Below, piece by piece: positions 18,468 to 26,890 of a stretch of 64,000 nt of DNA (position 1 is the stretch's first letter; each line of letters opens with the position of its first letter). The stretch lies in NCBI GenBank assembly GCA_029946125.1, contig JAQSDX010000004.1, positions 1 through 64,000 on the forward strand, written 5' to 3'. Below the pieces are notes generated by a model. That model searched no databases. It was not told the origin of the DNA and saw only the letters and a program-made list of their open reading frames with translations. The position numbers were made by a program, and so were the translations under genes. The DNA comes from Candidatus Methylobacter titanis. Its GTDB lineage: Bacteria > Pseudomonadota > Gammaproteobacteria > Methylococcales > Methylomonadaceae.

Positions 18468-19220
18468 ATGGCAGCTACAACTGAATCAGTGAGAGCTGAT
18501 GCTGCGGAAGCACCGCTTTTAAATAAAAGAAATATGTTCCTTGGAGCAACGCTGTATGTAGTGTTCTATGGTTGGGTTCGTTGGTATGAAGGAGTCTATG
18601 GCTGGTCAGCTGGTCTAGATTCATTTGCACCTGAATTCGAAACATATTGGATGAACTTTCTTTATATCGAGTTTGTTTTGGAAGTAATAACCGCAGGTCT
18701 TTTGTGGGGTTACTTGTGGAAAAGCCGTGATCGTAAAGTAATGTCAATCACACCAAGAGAAGAGTTAAGAAGACACATGACTCATTGGACTTGGTTGGTA
18801 ATGTATGGCATCGCTATTTATTACGGCGCTAGCTACTTTACAGAGCAAGATGGAACATGGCATCAAACTATCGTTCGTGATACTGACTTTACACCAAGTC
18901 ACATCATCGAATTCTACTTGAGCTATCCTATATACATCATTACTGGTGGTGCTTGTTTCTTATATGCAAAAACAAGACTTCCTACTTATCAGCAAGGTCT
19001 GCATCTTCAATATATGGTTGCAGTACTTGGTCCTTTCATGATTCTGCCAAATGTTGGTCTGAATGAATGGGGTCATACTTTCTGGTTTATGGAAGAGTTG
19101 TTTGTTGCTCCTTTACATTATGGCTTCGTATTCTTCGGATGGGCAGCTTTAGGTGTAATGGGTGTTGTGAACACAGAAGTTGCAGCGATTGCTAAACTTC
19201 TGAAAAAAGACTTAGCTTAA
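18468..19220 (+). CDS. pmoC: Particulate methane monooxygenase subunit C
   Basis: Membrane subunit of the copper enzyme that oxidises methane to methanol in intracytoplasmic membranes. 250 residues with six or so membrane helices. The copper-site ligands of PmoC are present as Asp128 and His132 (QDGTWHQ) and His145 (FTPSHIIEFY). NVGLNEWGHTFWFMEELF is the family's most conserved stretch. AGGAGGT lies eight bases before the ATG, close to a perfect Shine-Dalgarno. First gene of pmoCAB. It contains many T-ending, unmodified-looking codons typical of this abundant protein in Methylococcales. Confidence 0.98.
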   Translation: MAATTESVRADAAEAPLLNKRNMFLGATLYVVFYGWVRWYEGVYGWSAGLDSFAPEFETYWMNFLYIEFVLEVITAGLLWGYLWKSRDRKVMSITPREELRRHMTHWTWLVMYGIAIYYGASYFTEQDGTWHQTIVRDTDFTPSHIIEFYLSYPIYIITGGACFLYAKTRLPTYQQGLHLQYMVAVLGPFMILPNVGLNEWGHTFWFMEELFVAPLHYGFVFFGWAALGVMGVVNTEVAAIAKLLKKDLA

Positions 19221-19255
19221 TATAAGTCTTTGGCTGTAATTACTATCTCCCTCCG

Positions 19256-19286
19256 GCTGTTTCGTTTTTTTTCAGGGCGAAACAGC
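19256..19286 (+). promoter_or_regulatory. Intercistronic hairpin between pmoC and pmoA
   Basis: GCTGTTTCG (19256-19264) pairs with CGAAACAGC (19278-19286) around a T-rich loop. The T8 lies in the loop rather than after the stem, so it is more likely an mRNA processing or stability element than a terminator. Such a hairpin could set the relative amounts of pmoC and pmoAB message. Confidence 0.55.
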
Positions 19287-19342
19287 TAAGGCTGAAGATA
19301 GTCATTAATAAAAATAATTTAAATCCTTTAGGAGGTAAGCTA

Positions 19343-20086
19343 ATGAGCGCATCTCAATCAGCTGTACGTTCACGCGCTGAAGCCGTAAAAGTTTCACGTA
19401 CGTTCGACTGGCTAATTCTGTTTACATTGTTCTTCGTTGTACTTGGTGGTTATCACATTCACTACATGTTAACCGGTGGTGACTGGGATTTCTGGACTGA
19501 CTGGAAAGATAGACGTCTATGGGTAACCGTAGCGCCAATCGTTTCAATCACTTTCCCTGCGGCTGTTCAAGCTGTGTTGTGGTGGCGTTACCGTTTGCCT
19601 TTCGGTGCGGTACTTTGTATCTTAGGTCTGCTCTTAGGTGAGTGGGTTAACAGATATTTGAATTTCTGGGGTTGGACTTATTTCCCAGTAAACTTCTGCT
19701 TCCCTTCAAACCTGATGCCAGGTGCTATTGTACTTGACGCTGTGTTGATGCTGTCAGGCAGTATGACAGTAACAGCAGTACTGGGTGGTATGGCTTGGGG
19801 TCTTTTATTCTACCCTGGCAACTGGCCAATCATTGCTCCATTACATGTTCCTGTTGAATATAATGGCATGATGATGACACTAGCTGATTTACAAGGTTAC
19901 CACTACGTAAGAACTGGTACACCTGAGTACATCAGAATGGTTGAAAAAGGTACATTAAGAACTTTCGGTAAAGACGTTGCTCCAGTATCAGCGTTCTTCT
20001 CAGCTTTCGTGAGTATTTTGATTTACTTCTTGTGGCATTTCTTTGGTAAATGGTTCGGTGGTACTTCATTCACCCAGAGCGCGTAA
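19343..20086 (+). CDS. pmoA: Particulate methane monooxygenase subunit A
   Basis: 247-residue membrane subunit and the standard phylogenetic marker of methanotrophs. It begins MSASQSAVRSRAEAVKVSRT and contains GGDWDFWTDWKDRRLWVT, WTYFPVNFCFPSNLMPGA and VPVEYNGMMMTLADLQGY, all in the form typical of type Ia Methylococcales rather than of AmoA or PxmA. AGGAGGT precedes the ATG. There are seven predicted membrane helices. Middle gene of pmoCAB. Confidence 0.98.
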   Translation: MSASQSAVRSRAEAVKVSRTFDWLILFTLFFVVLGGYHIHYMLTGGDWDFWTDWKDRRLWVTVAPIVSITFPAAVQAVLWWRYRLPFGAVLCILGLLLGEWVNRYLNFWGWTYFPVNFCFPSNLMPGAIVLDAVLMLSGSMTVTAVLGGMAWGLLFYPGNWPIIAPLHVPVEYNGMMMTLADLQGYHYVRTGTPEYIRMVEKGTLRTFGKDVAPVSAFFSAFVSILIYFLWHFFGKWFGGTSFTQSA

Positions 20087-20117
20087 GCACTCGGTTGTAG
20101 GAAAACACACAAAAAGA

Positions 20118-20173
20118 CTGATGTTACCAATGCAATTTATGCTGTTGACATCAGATACTCTGAAAACTATAGA
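20118..20173 (+). promoter_or_regulatory. Hairpin and possible internal promoter before pmoB
   Basis: CTGATGT (20118-20124) pairs with ACATCAG (20148-20154). Overlapping its right arm is TTGACA (20145-20150), followed after exactly 17 bases by TATAGA (20168-20173), a good sigma-70 match that would start a transcript about 17 bases before pmoB's start codon. It could be a genuine internal promoter or a processing hairpin. Confidence 0.45.
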
Positions 20174-20196
20174 TTCTCTATTATAGAGGAGGATAT

Positions 20197-21441
20197 ATGA
20201 AATTAATTAAAGACAAGGTTGCTAAATTATCCTTTGTCGCACTGCTGGTAACTGTTACAGCAGCGATGTTTTACACACCAACTGCATCTGCTCATGGTGA
20301 AAAGTCGCAAGCTGCATTTATGCGTATGCGTACAATTCACTGGTTTGACCTGAACTGGTCAAAAGATACTGTGCCTGTAAATGATACTATGACAATTTCT
20401 GGTAAATTCCACGTTTTCGCGGGATGGCCTGAAACTGTTGATAAACCAGAAGTGTCTTTCTTGAACATTGGTATTCCAGGACCTGTTTTTATTCGTCAAG
20501 GTTCATGGATCGGTGGTCAATTAGTTCCTCGTTCTGTTTCTCTTGAACTGGGTGAAACTTATGAGTTTAAAGTATTGTTGAAAGCACGTCGTCCAGGCGA
20601 TTGGCACATTCACACTATGATGAACGTTCAAGGTGGTGGTCCAATCATCGGTCCAGGTAAATGGGTAACCGTTACTGGTTCTATGGGATCATTCGTTAAT
20701 CCAGTTACTACGTTGTTAGGCGATACTATCGACCTAGAAACATATAACTTGGGTAACGTTTACTTCTGGCATGCTTTCTGGTACGCATTAGGTTTGGCTT
20801 GGTTGGCATACTGGATTCGTAAACCTGTATTCGTTCCTCGTTTCCTTGCAATTGAAGCTGGTAAAGCAGACTCTTTGATCAGTGCTACTGATAGAAAAGT
20901 TGCTATGGGTTTTGCTGTTGCTACTATTGGTGTTATTGCTTTTGGTATGAGCAGCACAAATGCAGCCTATCCAGTAACAACTCCATTGCAAGCTGGTTTG
21001 ATTCGTGGCATGAAGACTCTTGAAATGCCTGCAAGAACTGTTAACGTTAAAGTTGAAGATGCAACTTATCGTGTGCCAGGTCGTGCTATGCAAATGACAC
21101 TGACTATCACTAACAATGGTGATTCAGCAGTGCGTTTGGGTGAGTTTAATACTGCTGGTGTTCGTTTCTTAGATCCTGCTGTACATGAAGATGAAACAGG
21201 CTATCCAGATGACTTGTTGGCTGAAGAAGGTTTGACTGTTAGTGATAACAGCCCAATCGCTCCAGGTACTACAAGAACTGTGCAAGTTACTGCTTCTGAC
21301 GCTGCTTGGGAAGTTTACCGTTTAGCTGACTTGATCTATGATCCAGACAGCCGTTTTGCTGGTTTGTTATTCTTCTTTGATGAAGCTGGCGACCGTCAAA
21401 TGGTTACTGTAGACGCTCCATTAATTCCATCTTTCATTTAA
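20197..21441 (+). CDS. pmoB: Particulate methane monooxygenase subunit B
   Basis: 414-residue subunit with an N-terminal export signal ending in PTASA, so that the mature chain begins with the copper ligand His33. The other CuB ligands are His137 and His139 (GDWHIHTMM), in exactly the numbering of the Methylococcus protein. Two cupredoxin-like periplasmic domains (about residues 33-180 and 265-414) flank two membrane helices (about 185-205 and 232-252). AGGAGG lies six bases before the ATG. Last gene of pmoCAB. Confidence 0.98.
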   Translation: MKLIKDKVAKLSFVALLVTVTAAMFYTPTASAHGEKSQAAFMRMRTIHWFDLNWSKDTVPVNDTMTISGKFHVFAGWPETVDKPEVSFLNIGIPGPVFIRQGSWIGGQLVPRSVSLELGETYEFKVLLKARRPGDWHIHTMMNVQGGGPIIGPGKWVTVTGSMGSFVNPVTTLLGDTIDLETYNLGNVYFWHAFWYALGLAWLAYWIRKPVFVPRFLAIEAGKADSLISATDRKVAMGFAVATIGVIAFGMSSTNAAYPVTTPLQAGLIRGMKTLEMPARTVNVKVEDATYRVPGRAMQMTLTITNNGDSAVRLGEFNTAGVRFLDPAVHEDETGYPDDLLAEEGLTVSDNSPIAPGTTRTVQVTASDAAWEVYRLADLIYDPDSRFAGLLFFFDEAGDRQMVTVDAPLIPSFI

Positions 21442-21490
21442 TGAAATAATTAGCTAATAATTTCGATTATCAGCTAAGGAATTGAAAAGA

Positions 21491-21525
21491 CCCCCGCTAC
21501 CAATAGGTAGCGGGGGTTTTTTTTT
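21491..21525 (+). terminator. Strong Rho-independent terminator of pmoCAB
   Basis: Perfect 11-bp GC-rich stem (21491-21501 with 21506-21516), AATA loop, followed by nine T residues. It lies 50 bases after pmoB. Confidence 0.93.
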
Positions 21526-21694
21526 GATGAATTTGAAGCATCAGGTGTGATTTCGTTATATGAGGCTATGGGCAACTAACTGTCAGTACGGTATCTATAT
21601 CGGCGAAGCCCCTGAATATGGTAAAGCCACTTTCACCGAATGACTGTAGCGGGAAACCATCCCAATTAAAAAACAATATCCTTCAGTGCTTTAT
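21526..21694. other. Spacer between pmo terminator and insertion sequence
   Basis: No gene of normal quality. A 27-codon frame (about 21560-21643, MRLWATNCQYGIYIGEAPEY and on) precedes two in-frame stops; it has no ribosome binding site and may be a fragment of a decayed gene that could not be identified. Confidence 0.4.
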
Positions 21695-22694
21695 TTAACC
21701 TGAGTTCGGGATAAGGAATCATAATAATGGTAACAAATCCTCTCTTCGTAAATTGAGTGCAGGCTTTTTATCTTGGTAAGAATAAGCGACTAAACAGGCG
21801 ACAATATTGATCATATAATTTGTCAGGGAACGATGCCTGGAGTGCTCAAGCTGAAAAATGTTTTTGAGTTGATCATTGATAGTTTCAATAATACTGCGTT
21901 TTCTCAGTAAAAGTGCATCAAAAGCGGCGATAACTTTAGGTTTCATATTCTTTTTGAGTGTTGTAATTAACTCAACGTCATCAGTTGCCAATAGTTCAGT
22001 GAGTTTTTTAGAAATATAGCCCCTATCGCCAAAAAGCTTACCAATCAAATTTTTAGCCAGTTTTGGTACCGGTTTCCGATCATCAACGTTGCCTTTAGTA
22101 ATCGAAAAGGACAAGATTTCGCCGCAATCATCAGCAATGATATGTAATTTAAAGCCATAGAACCAACCGGTAGAAGATTTGCCGCGTTGGGCTTCCTGTT
22201 TGAAGGTTTTATGGCGTGGAATCCGAATGTTTTTACAAACACACAGTGGTGTTGAATCGACAAAGGCAATGCCCTTACTTTGACCGCATCGCGATTGCAT
22301 AAAGGCAGTTAAGGGAACCAGAATATCCCGTATCAATTCGATAAAACGGTTATAACTCGGTAACTTAGGAAAATATTTTATTAAATGTTTAAGCAAATAG
22401 CGTTGATAAAACCATTTAAATGTTTGGTAACCTGTCTGATGATAGTAAACAATAAGCGTGATGATTTCGCTACAGCTAATACAGCGTTGTTGTTTTTTTC
22501 TTTTTCTTTCACCCGTTTCTATTAACGTTTTTTCCCATTCTGGAATAAACGTCTGACAAAAATCGTCCACATCACAAAATAATCGCGTTAAAATCATCAC
22601 TCGGCAGCCTTTTGAAAAATATAGTCTTGGTCGTTTATATTTTTTCAGTTTTTTATAAAGGCTGCCAACTTTTCTTATCCCGAACTCAGGTTAA
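21695..22694. mobile_element. Complete IS982-family insertion sequence
   Basis: About 1.0 kb bounded by perfect inverted repeats of 19-21 bp (left 21697-21715, AACCTGAGTTCGGGATAAG; right 22674-22692, its exact complement; the flanking TT/AA extends the match). One intact transposase gene fills it. No clear target duplication could be assigned, because the outermost TTAA is palindromic. It sits right after the pmoCAB terminator. Confidence 0.85.
21719..22600 (-). CDS. IS982-family transposase
   Basis: 293-residue DDE transposase, full length with no internal stops, so the element may be active. The catalytic acids are probably in AFVDSTPLCV (first D), the GNVDDRKP/FGDRGYISKK region (second D) and SIIETINDQLKN (E). 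STGWFYGFKLHIIADDCGEI and RHRSLTNYMINIVACLVAY are typical of the IS982 group. Transcribed toward pmoB. The protein is basic and its codon use is AT-rich. Confidence 0.9.
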   Translation of the reverse strand: MMILTRLFCDVDDFCQTFIPEWEKTLIETGERKRKKQQRCISCSEIITLIVYYHQTGYQTFKWFYQRYLLKHLIKYFPKLPSYNRFIELIRDILVPLTAFMQSRCGQSKGIAFVDSTPLCVCKNIRIPRHKTFKQEAQRGKSSTGWFYGFKLHIIADDCGEILSFSITKGNVDDRKPVPKLAKNLIGKLFGDRGYISKKLTELLATDDVELITTLKKNMKPKVIAAFDALLLRKRSIIETINDQLKNIFQLEHSRHRSLTNYMINIVACLVAYSYQDKKPALNLRREDLLPLL

Positions 22695-22699
22695 GAATA

Positions 22700-22886
22700 G
22701 AAAAACCGCAGGCTTGATCATGCCAAAAGCGAATACTGGAGCTATGCAGCCTGATGCCACTGTCCCCATTATTTGCCAGAACTCAATCCAGTCGAACAAA
22801 TTTGGCAGCAATTACGGCGTACAGACTTCTCGAATCGGTGTTTTGAAAACTATAATGAAATTGTAGCGGTATGCTGCCAAGCATGA
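22700..22886 (+). pseudogene. IS630-type transposase remnant (C-terminal pieces)
   Basis: Two fragments of an IS630-family transposase in different frames: TAGLIMPKANTGAMQ near 22708-22752, then after a deletion LPELNPVEQIWQQLRR and NRCFENYNEIVAVCCQA up to a TGA at 22884-22886. SPELNP-VEQIW-LRR is the C-terminal hallmark of IS630 enzymes. Most of the catalytic domain is missing. The IS982 element abuts it, so this spot has taken at least two insertions. Confidence 0.8.
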
Positions 22887-23164
22887 AATATTTTTGCTAA
22901 ATATCCCGAGACTATTCATTCTCTATGCTTCCGCCAGCAGGCATCATTGGAGTAAATATGTATTTGGATGGGTATAGGGTAAATTTAAGGAGATGCCAAT
23001 TGGGGTTTATTTATGGCGAGTTGCCTAAAGGTGGTGGCATTACTTTTAAGTTAAGCCGAAAATAGTTATGGTTGGGTTCCTATAGCGCGAATAAATTATA
23101 TTCCTAAGCCGGACGGGGCAAAATACCCCGTCAGAATGTTCCTGTTTTCTGCCTCGAAGACTGA
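22887..23164. other. Spacer between IS630 remnant and hupE-like gene
   Basis: No gene found. A 7-bp hairpin (GACGGGG with CCCCGTC, about 23112-23132) lies just past the leftward hupE-like gene and may be its terminator, although it lacks a T-run. Confidence 0.45.
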
Positions 23165-23731
23165 CTAAACAGCGGCTAAATAATACAAGCCGCTGCTTAA
23201 GCAGGCTAATGAAAACAGGTAGTTCATACGCTTGCCTGTGCTTAGACCTAATAAGCCGCCGCTCAGGCAAATAACCAGACTCATCAGCATTAACGAAGAA
23301 AAATACATCAAGGCGCTGGAATCGGTTGGAATTTCTGCGGCATGGGCATAGCCGTGGAAAACGGCAAAAAACGATACGCCCAAAAAGAGTATCTTAGCGC
23401 GTTGTTTTTGGTTGATAGTAACCAACAAGCCAAAGGCCACCAACGATAAAGCGATGAATGCTTCAACAAACGGTATTTGTACCGCATAAACATTAAACAA
23501 TGCTCCAGACGCCATCAATGCCAGAAAAATAGCCGGAAAGGTAAGCACCGCTTTGCCGCCCTGTTTAGCCGCAATCCAGCCCACCGCCATTAAGACCAAC
23601 AAGTGGTCGATACCGGTTAAAGGATGCAGTAAACCGCTGATTAAGCTGTGGTCGATATGGCCGCCGGTATGCGCATAAAGCGACGGAGATACAAGGCATA
23701 AGGTGGCAATTAGCCCGTTTTTTATACGCAT
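23165..23731 (-). CDS. HupE/UreJ family membrane protein
   Basis: 188 residues from the ATG at 23731, which has AGAGGA eight bases upstream; the open frame runs further back without a start signal. A cleavable export signal (ending PSLYA) exposes the histidine-rich HTGGHIDHSLISGLLHP, followed by LTGIDHLLVLMAVG and about six membrane helices including FHGYAHAAE. Family members transport nickel or cobalt, or accompany hydrogenase and urease genes. No hydrogenase or urease gene is in view. With a B12-binding regulator elsewhere in the window cobalt is conceivable, but the substrate is unknown. Confidence 0.85.
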   Translation of the reverse strand: MRIKNGLIATLCLVSPSLYAHTGGHIDHSLISGLLHPLTGIDHLLVLMAVGWIAAKQGGKAVLTFPAIFLALMASGALFNVYAVQIPFVEAFIALSLVAFGLLVTINQKQRAKILFLGVSFFAVFHGYAHAAEIPTDSSALMYFSSLMLMSLVICLSGGLLGLSTGKRMNYLFSLACLSSGLYYLAAV

Positions 23732-23849
23732 AAATGAAATCCTCTTTAAAGTTGTTAAATCGATGAACAATGGTCTGCAAGCTTGCTGGCTATCATTGCT
23801 GTAAAAAAAGCCCAGTCTATTAACTGACCTGGTGTCTGTCAACGCTTTA

Positions 23850-24725
23850 TCAGGTAATTGCCTTAATTGCGTCGGCTAGCAATCTGTCTAAGCTGATGCA
23901 GGAACTCGGATGGTCGATGCTGTCGGTGCTCCAGATGGTTTTGACGCCGGATTTAAGGATATGGGCGTAGGCATCGTCGCAAAACAGCGCATGAGTGACA
24001 ACAGCGTAAATATCTTTACAACCTGCGGCTTGCAGCAGTTCGGCTGCTTTGGCGAGCGTCCTGCCGGTGCTGGCCATGTCGTCGATGATGACCACGGCTT
24101 GCTTGCTGTAATCGCTATCCGGCAAGGTCATTTCAATCTGTTTATCGCCGAGCCGATTTTTATTGGCAATCGCGTAATCGAAACCGATGTTGTCTGCGAT
24201 AGCCCCGACCCATTGTTTCGATTCGCTGTCTGGTCCTAACAGTACGGCATGGTCGAATTGTTCCTTTAAAAAAGTTCCGATTTCATCGGCGGCGGTAAGA
24301 CTGATCGCGTTTTTTATCGGAATCGCCTGAGTTAATGAAGAGATACGGTGCAAATGCGGATCGACAGTCAGCACATCGTCAAACAGCTCTGCAAGCAGTT
24401 TGCCGATGATGCGCTGGCTAACCGCTTCGCCGGGCTGATTGGCGATGTCCTGGCGCATATAACTTAAATACGGGGCAACCAACGTCAGGCGTTTAGCGCC
24501 TAATTCCCGTGCGGTGGTAGCGCACAGTAACAACTCGATCAGCTTGTCGTTGGGCTGATTAAGGCTGCGGCAGACAATCAGGTGTTCAGGTAATGACGGC
24601 GGCAGGCGGATCAAGCTTTCGCCGTCTGGAAAATGATGCAGGGCGACTTTGGTTAGCGGCACATTAAGATAGTCGGCCAGACGTTGTGCCTGGCTTAAAT
24701 AGTCTGGGAAGGCGAGTATCATCAT
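23850..24725 (-). CDS. Ribose-phosphate pyrophosphokinase-like protein
   Basis: 291-residue member of the PRPP synthetase family, slightly shorter than the housekeeping enzyme (about 315). It keeps the ATP-side motif HHFPDGESLIRLP, the metal-binding VDPHLHR and the PRPP loop VVIIDDMASTGRTL; the usual NDLMVMTLMIDA-type stretch is replaced by NQPNDKLIELLLC. The phosphorylase gene lies 14 bp upstream, on the same strand and in the same likely operon. That pairing suggests a salvage role, making PRPP from ribose phosphates released from nucleotides, rather than the main Prs. AGGAA lies eight bases before the first ATG. Confidence 0.85.
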   Translation of the reverse strand: MMILAFPDYLSQAQRLADYLNVPLTKVALHHFPDGESLIRLPPSLPEHLIVCRSLNQPNDKLIELLLCATTARELGAKRLTLVAPYLSYMRQDIANQPGEAVSQRIIGKLLAELFDDVLTVDPHLHRISSLTQAIPIKNAISLTAADEIGTFLKEQFDHAVLLGPDSESKQWVGAIADNIGFDYAIANKNRLGDKQIEMTLPDSDYSKQAVVIIDDMASTGRTLAKAAELLQAAGCKDIYAVVTHALFCDDAYAHILKSGVKTIWSTDSIDHPSSCISLDRLLADAIKAIT

Positions 24726-24739
24726 AGGATTGTTCCTGA

Positions 24740-26275
24740 TTAAAAGGCAATCAGCGACTTAATGATTTGTTCTTCGCTGCCTATCGTGTAGCCATTATTG
24801 TGAGCGGTTAAATCCTGGGCGAATTTAAAGTCGGCCGGAAACTCCGCATAAATACGATATAAGGATTCACCCTCCTTTACCGGACTGCCCAACTTCTTTA
24901 GCAAATCGACGCCTGCTTTTTTCATCATCGGTGCACCGGCAAGTCGGGCGATTTTTGCCATTTGAAAGTTGTCGATACTGGTGACTACACCGTCGCAGCA
25001 GGCAACAACCTCATGACAAAGGCTACCGGGGTGCAGGTCTATCGTTTTTGCACCCTGTGCCTGAATCAGGGCATTCATTTTGGCACCGGCCCGGCCTGAT
25101 TCGAGTATGTCTCTGGCAATCGCGTAGCCTTGGCCGCCGCGCACATCGGGATCGAATTCAATGATCCTGCCGGCCAGCTGCAAGGACTTCTGGCGTAAAT
25201 CGAACGGCGCATCAGGATCATTTTGCAACACCTGCATAATGTCCCGAGCTTCCAATATCGGGCCTATGCCCCGACCTATTGGTTGGCGTCCATCGGTAAT
25301 CATCACTTCCAGATGAATATTGAGTCGGTCGCCGACAAATTCAAACAGCTTGCGCAAGGCCAGAGCCTGATTCATGTGCCGTACCTTGGCGGTGGGGCCG
25401 ACCGGAATATCGATAAGCAAATGCGTGGAACCGGCGGCCAGTTTTTTGGACAGAATCGACGCCACCATTTGCCCCTGTGAATCGATGCCCAACGGACGTT
25501 CAACAGAAATCAGCATATCATCGACCGGCGCGAGTCTGGCCGTGCCACCCCAGGCCAGACAGCCGCGCTCCTGGCGCACGATGTCGTGCAGCTGGTCCGG
25601 CGTCAGGTTGACCTCTGCCAGGACTTCCATGGTATCGGCCGTACCTGCCGGTGAGGTGATCGCGCGGCTGGAGGTTTTCGGTATCAACATGCCGTGCGCG
25701 GCAACAATAGGCACGACCAGCATCGAGGTGCGATTGCCGGGGATGCCGCCGATGCAATGCTTATCGGCAACCAGCGATTCATGCCAGTTCATGGTGTCGC
25801 CGGATTGCAACATCGCGCGGGTAAGGAAAAACAGTTCATCGCGATCCAGATTGTTTTGCCCGGTCGCGACCAGGAATGCCGCCATTTCCATTTTTGAATA
25901 ACGGGCTTCAACAATATCGTTGGTTATATTGTTGAAGTCATCCTGATCGAGGCGTTCGCCGTTGATTTTGCGGCGCACCGCATCCATGGACTTGGGCGCT
26001 TCCGCATGATTGACGGTGACCAGAGAGCCTTCAGCAACATTAAGCTGCGCGAAGGCCTGCTCTGACAGCCCCAATTCACCCGGCTGCACGATGGAACTAT
26101 CATCGACTACGTTAAGGACGGCGAGTACCTTGGAGCCGTTATTGCTCACCTGTATTTTAGACAGCGCCTGAAAACCTTCAGCCCGGTAAATGCCGCATTC
26201 GCGATGCAGATAAGCGACGTTTTCATGATAAGTATCGATGGCGATACGGCGAATTTGCAGGTTGTCATTGCTCAT
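24740..26275 (-). CDS. Thymidine phosphorylase type 2 / AMP phosphorylase family protein
   Basis: 511-residue phosphorylase of the class that includes archaeal AMP phosphorylase and is annotated in bacteria as putative thymidine phosphorylase. An N-terminal ADC-like region (about residues 1-90) precedes the catalytic fold with [33 protein letters not shown] and [19 protein letters not shown]; the last carries the acidic residue used by AMP phosphorylases. It would split a nucleoside monophosphate or nucleoside with phosphate. With the PRPP synthetase-like neighbour it probably forms a nucleotide salvage or ribose phosphate recovery unit. Confidence 0.85.
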   Translation of the reverse strand: MSNDNLQIRRIAIDTYHENVAYLHRECGIYRAEGFQALSKIQVSNNGSKVLAVLNVVDDSSIVQPGELGLSEQAFAQLNVAEGSLVTVNHAEAPKSMDAVRRKINGERLDQDDFNNITNDIVEARYSKMEMAAFLVATGQNNLDRDELFFLTRAMLQSGDTMNWHESLVADKHCIGGIPGNRTSMLVVPIVAAHGMLIPKTSSRAITSPAGTADTMEVLAEVNLTPDQLHDIVRQERGCLAWGGTARLAPVDDMLISVERPLGIDSQGQMVASILSKKLAAGSTHLLIDIPVGPTAKVRHMNQALALRKLFEFVGDRLNIHLEVMITDGRQPIGRGIGPILEARDIMQVLQNDPDAPFDLRQKSLQLAGRIIEFDPDVRGGQGYAIARDILESGRAGAKMNALIQAQGAKTIDLHPGSLCHEVVACCDGVVTSIDNFQMAKIARLAGAPMMKKAGVDLLKKLGSPVKEGESLYRIYAEFPADFKFAQDLTAHNNGYTIGSEEQIIKSLIAF

Positions 26276-26524
26276 GGTTTAAAATAGTCGGTAGATAACA
26301 TTAATTGATGATGCGGTTTGAGGTGAATATTGTCAACCCGCAAGCATCAGAGGCCTATATCTGACAAAACCTGTAGAAAATGCACTACGTTAGTACATTC
26401 AAATCGTATCAATGCATATCTTTGGTGCAAGTATTCACTATAAAAGCAACTAAAAAACACCAAGTCATTGAAAAATAAGAATATTAATTGTTGGCACTGT
26501 TAATGCTTTATATTTTATAGGTAT

Positions 26525-26595
26525 ATCATTTTATTGTTGCTCTCCTGAGCTGGTCCTTTTGGCGTCCTATTTTCTCGACTAGGGCGCTTTTTTTT
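26525..26595 (+). ncRNA. Candidate small RNA ending in an intrinsic terminator
   Basis: A terminator-quality hairpin (GCGTCCTA at 26562-26569 with TAGGGCGC at 26580-26587, one G-T pair, then T8) stands in the intergenic region with no coding gene upstream on that strand. A small hairpin (GCTC-TCCT-GAGC near 26539-26550) precedes it, and an AT-rich promoter-like stretch with TTGGCA (26491-26496) lies about 30 bases further left. A transcript of about 70 nt is possible. No known RNA family was recognised. Confidence 0.35.
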
Positions 26596-26644
26596 GCCTG
26601 GCGATCTCGCCAACCTAAGAAAACACGAGGCACTTAAGATTATG

Positions 26645-26825
26645 ACAAATGATCTTGCCTGTTAATCCAGGCTGCCCCAACTTCACCGATCTTTGTCCAG
26701 ACAAAGCGCCGTTATTTCCGATGACCTGATGGCAAGGAATAGCCACGGCAAAAGTATAAGCATCCAGCTAAAATCCGCGCCGACTTAGGCGCACCAATCC
26801 GATTAGCGAAATCAGGGCGACTGGA
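26645..26825 (-). pseudogene. Alkylguanine-DNA methyltransferase (ogt/ada C-domain) remnant
   Basis: Reading leftward, NRIGAPKSARILAG is followed after a frameshift by AVAIPCHQVIGNNGALSG, the unmistakable active-site region of O6-alkylguanine-DNA alkyltransferases (the PCHxV cysteine lies at about 26732). The sequence degenerates beyond GALSG and no start or N-terminal part is present. Only about 60 codons of the expected 160 or more survive. Confidence 0.8.
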
Positions 26826-26830
26826 AAAAA

Positions 26831-26859
26831 TTGAATAGTTAACTGTTTTTATATATGAT
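26831..26859 (+). promoter_or_regulatory. Promoter of the arsenic operon
   Basis: TTGAAT (26831-26836), 17 bases, TATGAT (26854-26859). The AT-rich partial dyad over and after the -10 (ATATATGATTATCCATATG) is where an ArsR dimer would be expected to bind. Placing the -10 here rules out the in-frame ATG at 26855 as start codon. Confidence 0.6.
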
Positions 26860-26890
26860 TATCCATATGTTTATAACCGAGTTAACAATA

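Noticed and set aside
22612-22866. 84-codon frame across the right end of the IS982 element
   Set aside because: It crosses the inverted repeat; its second half is the out-of-frame IS630 remnant, so it is not a gene.
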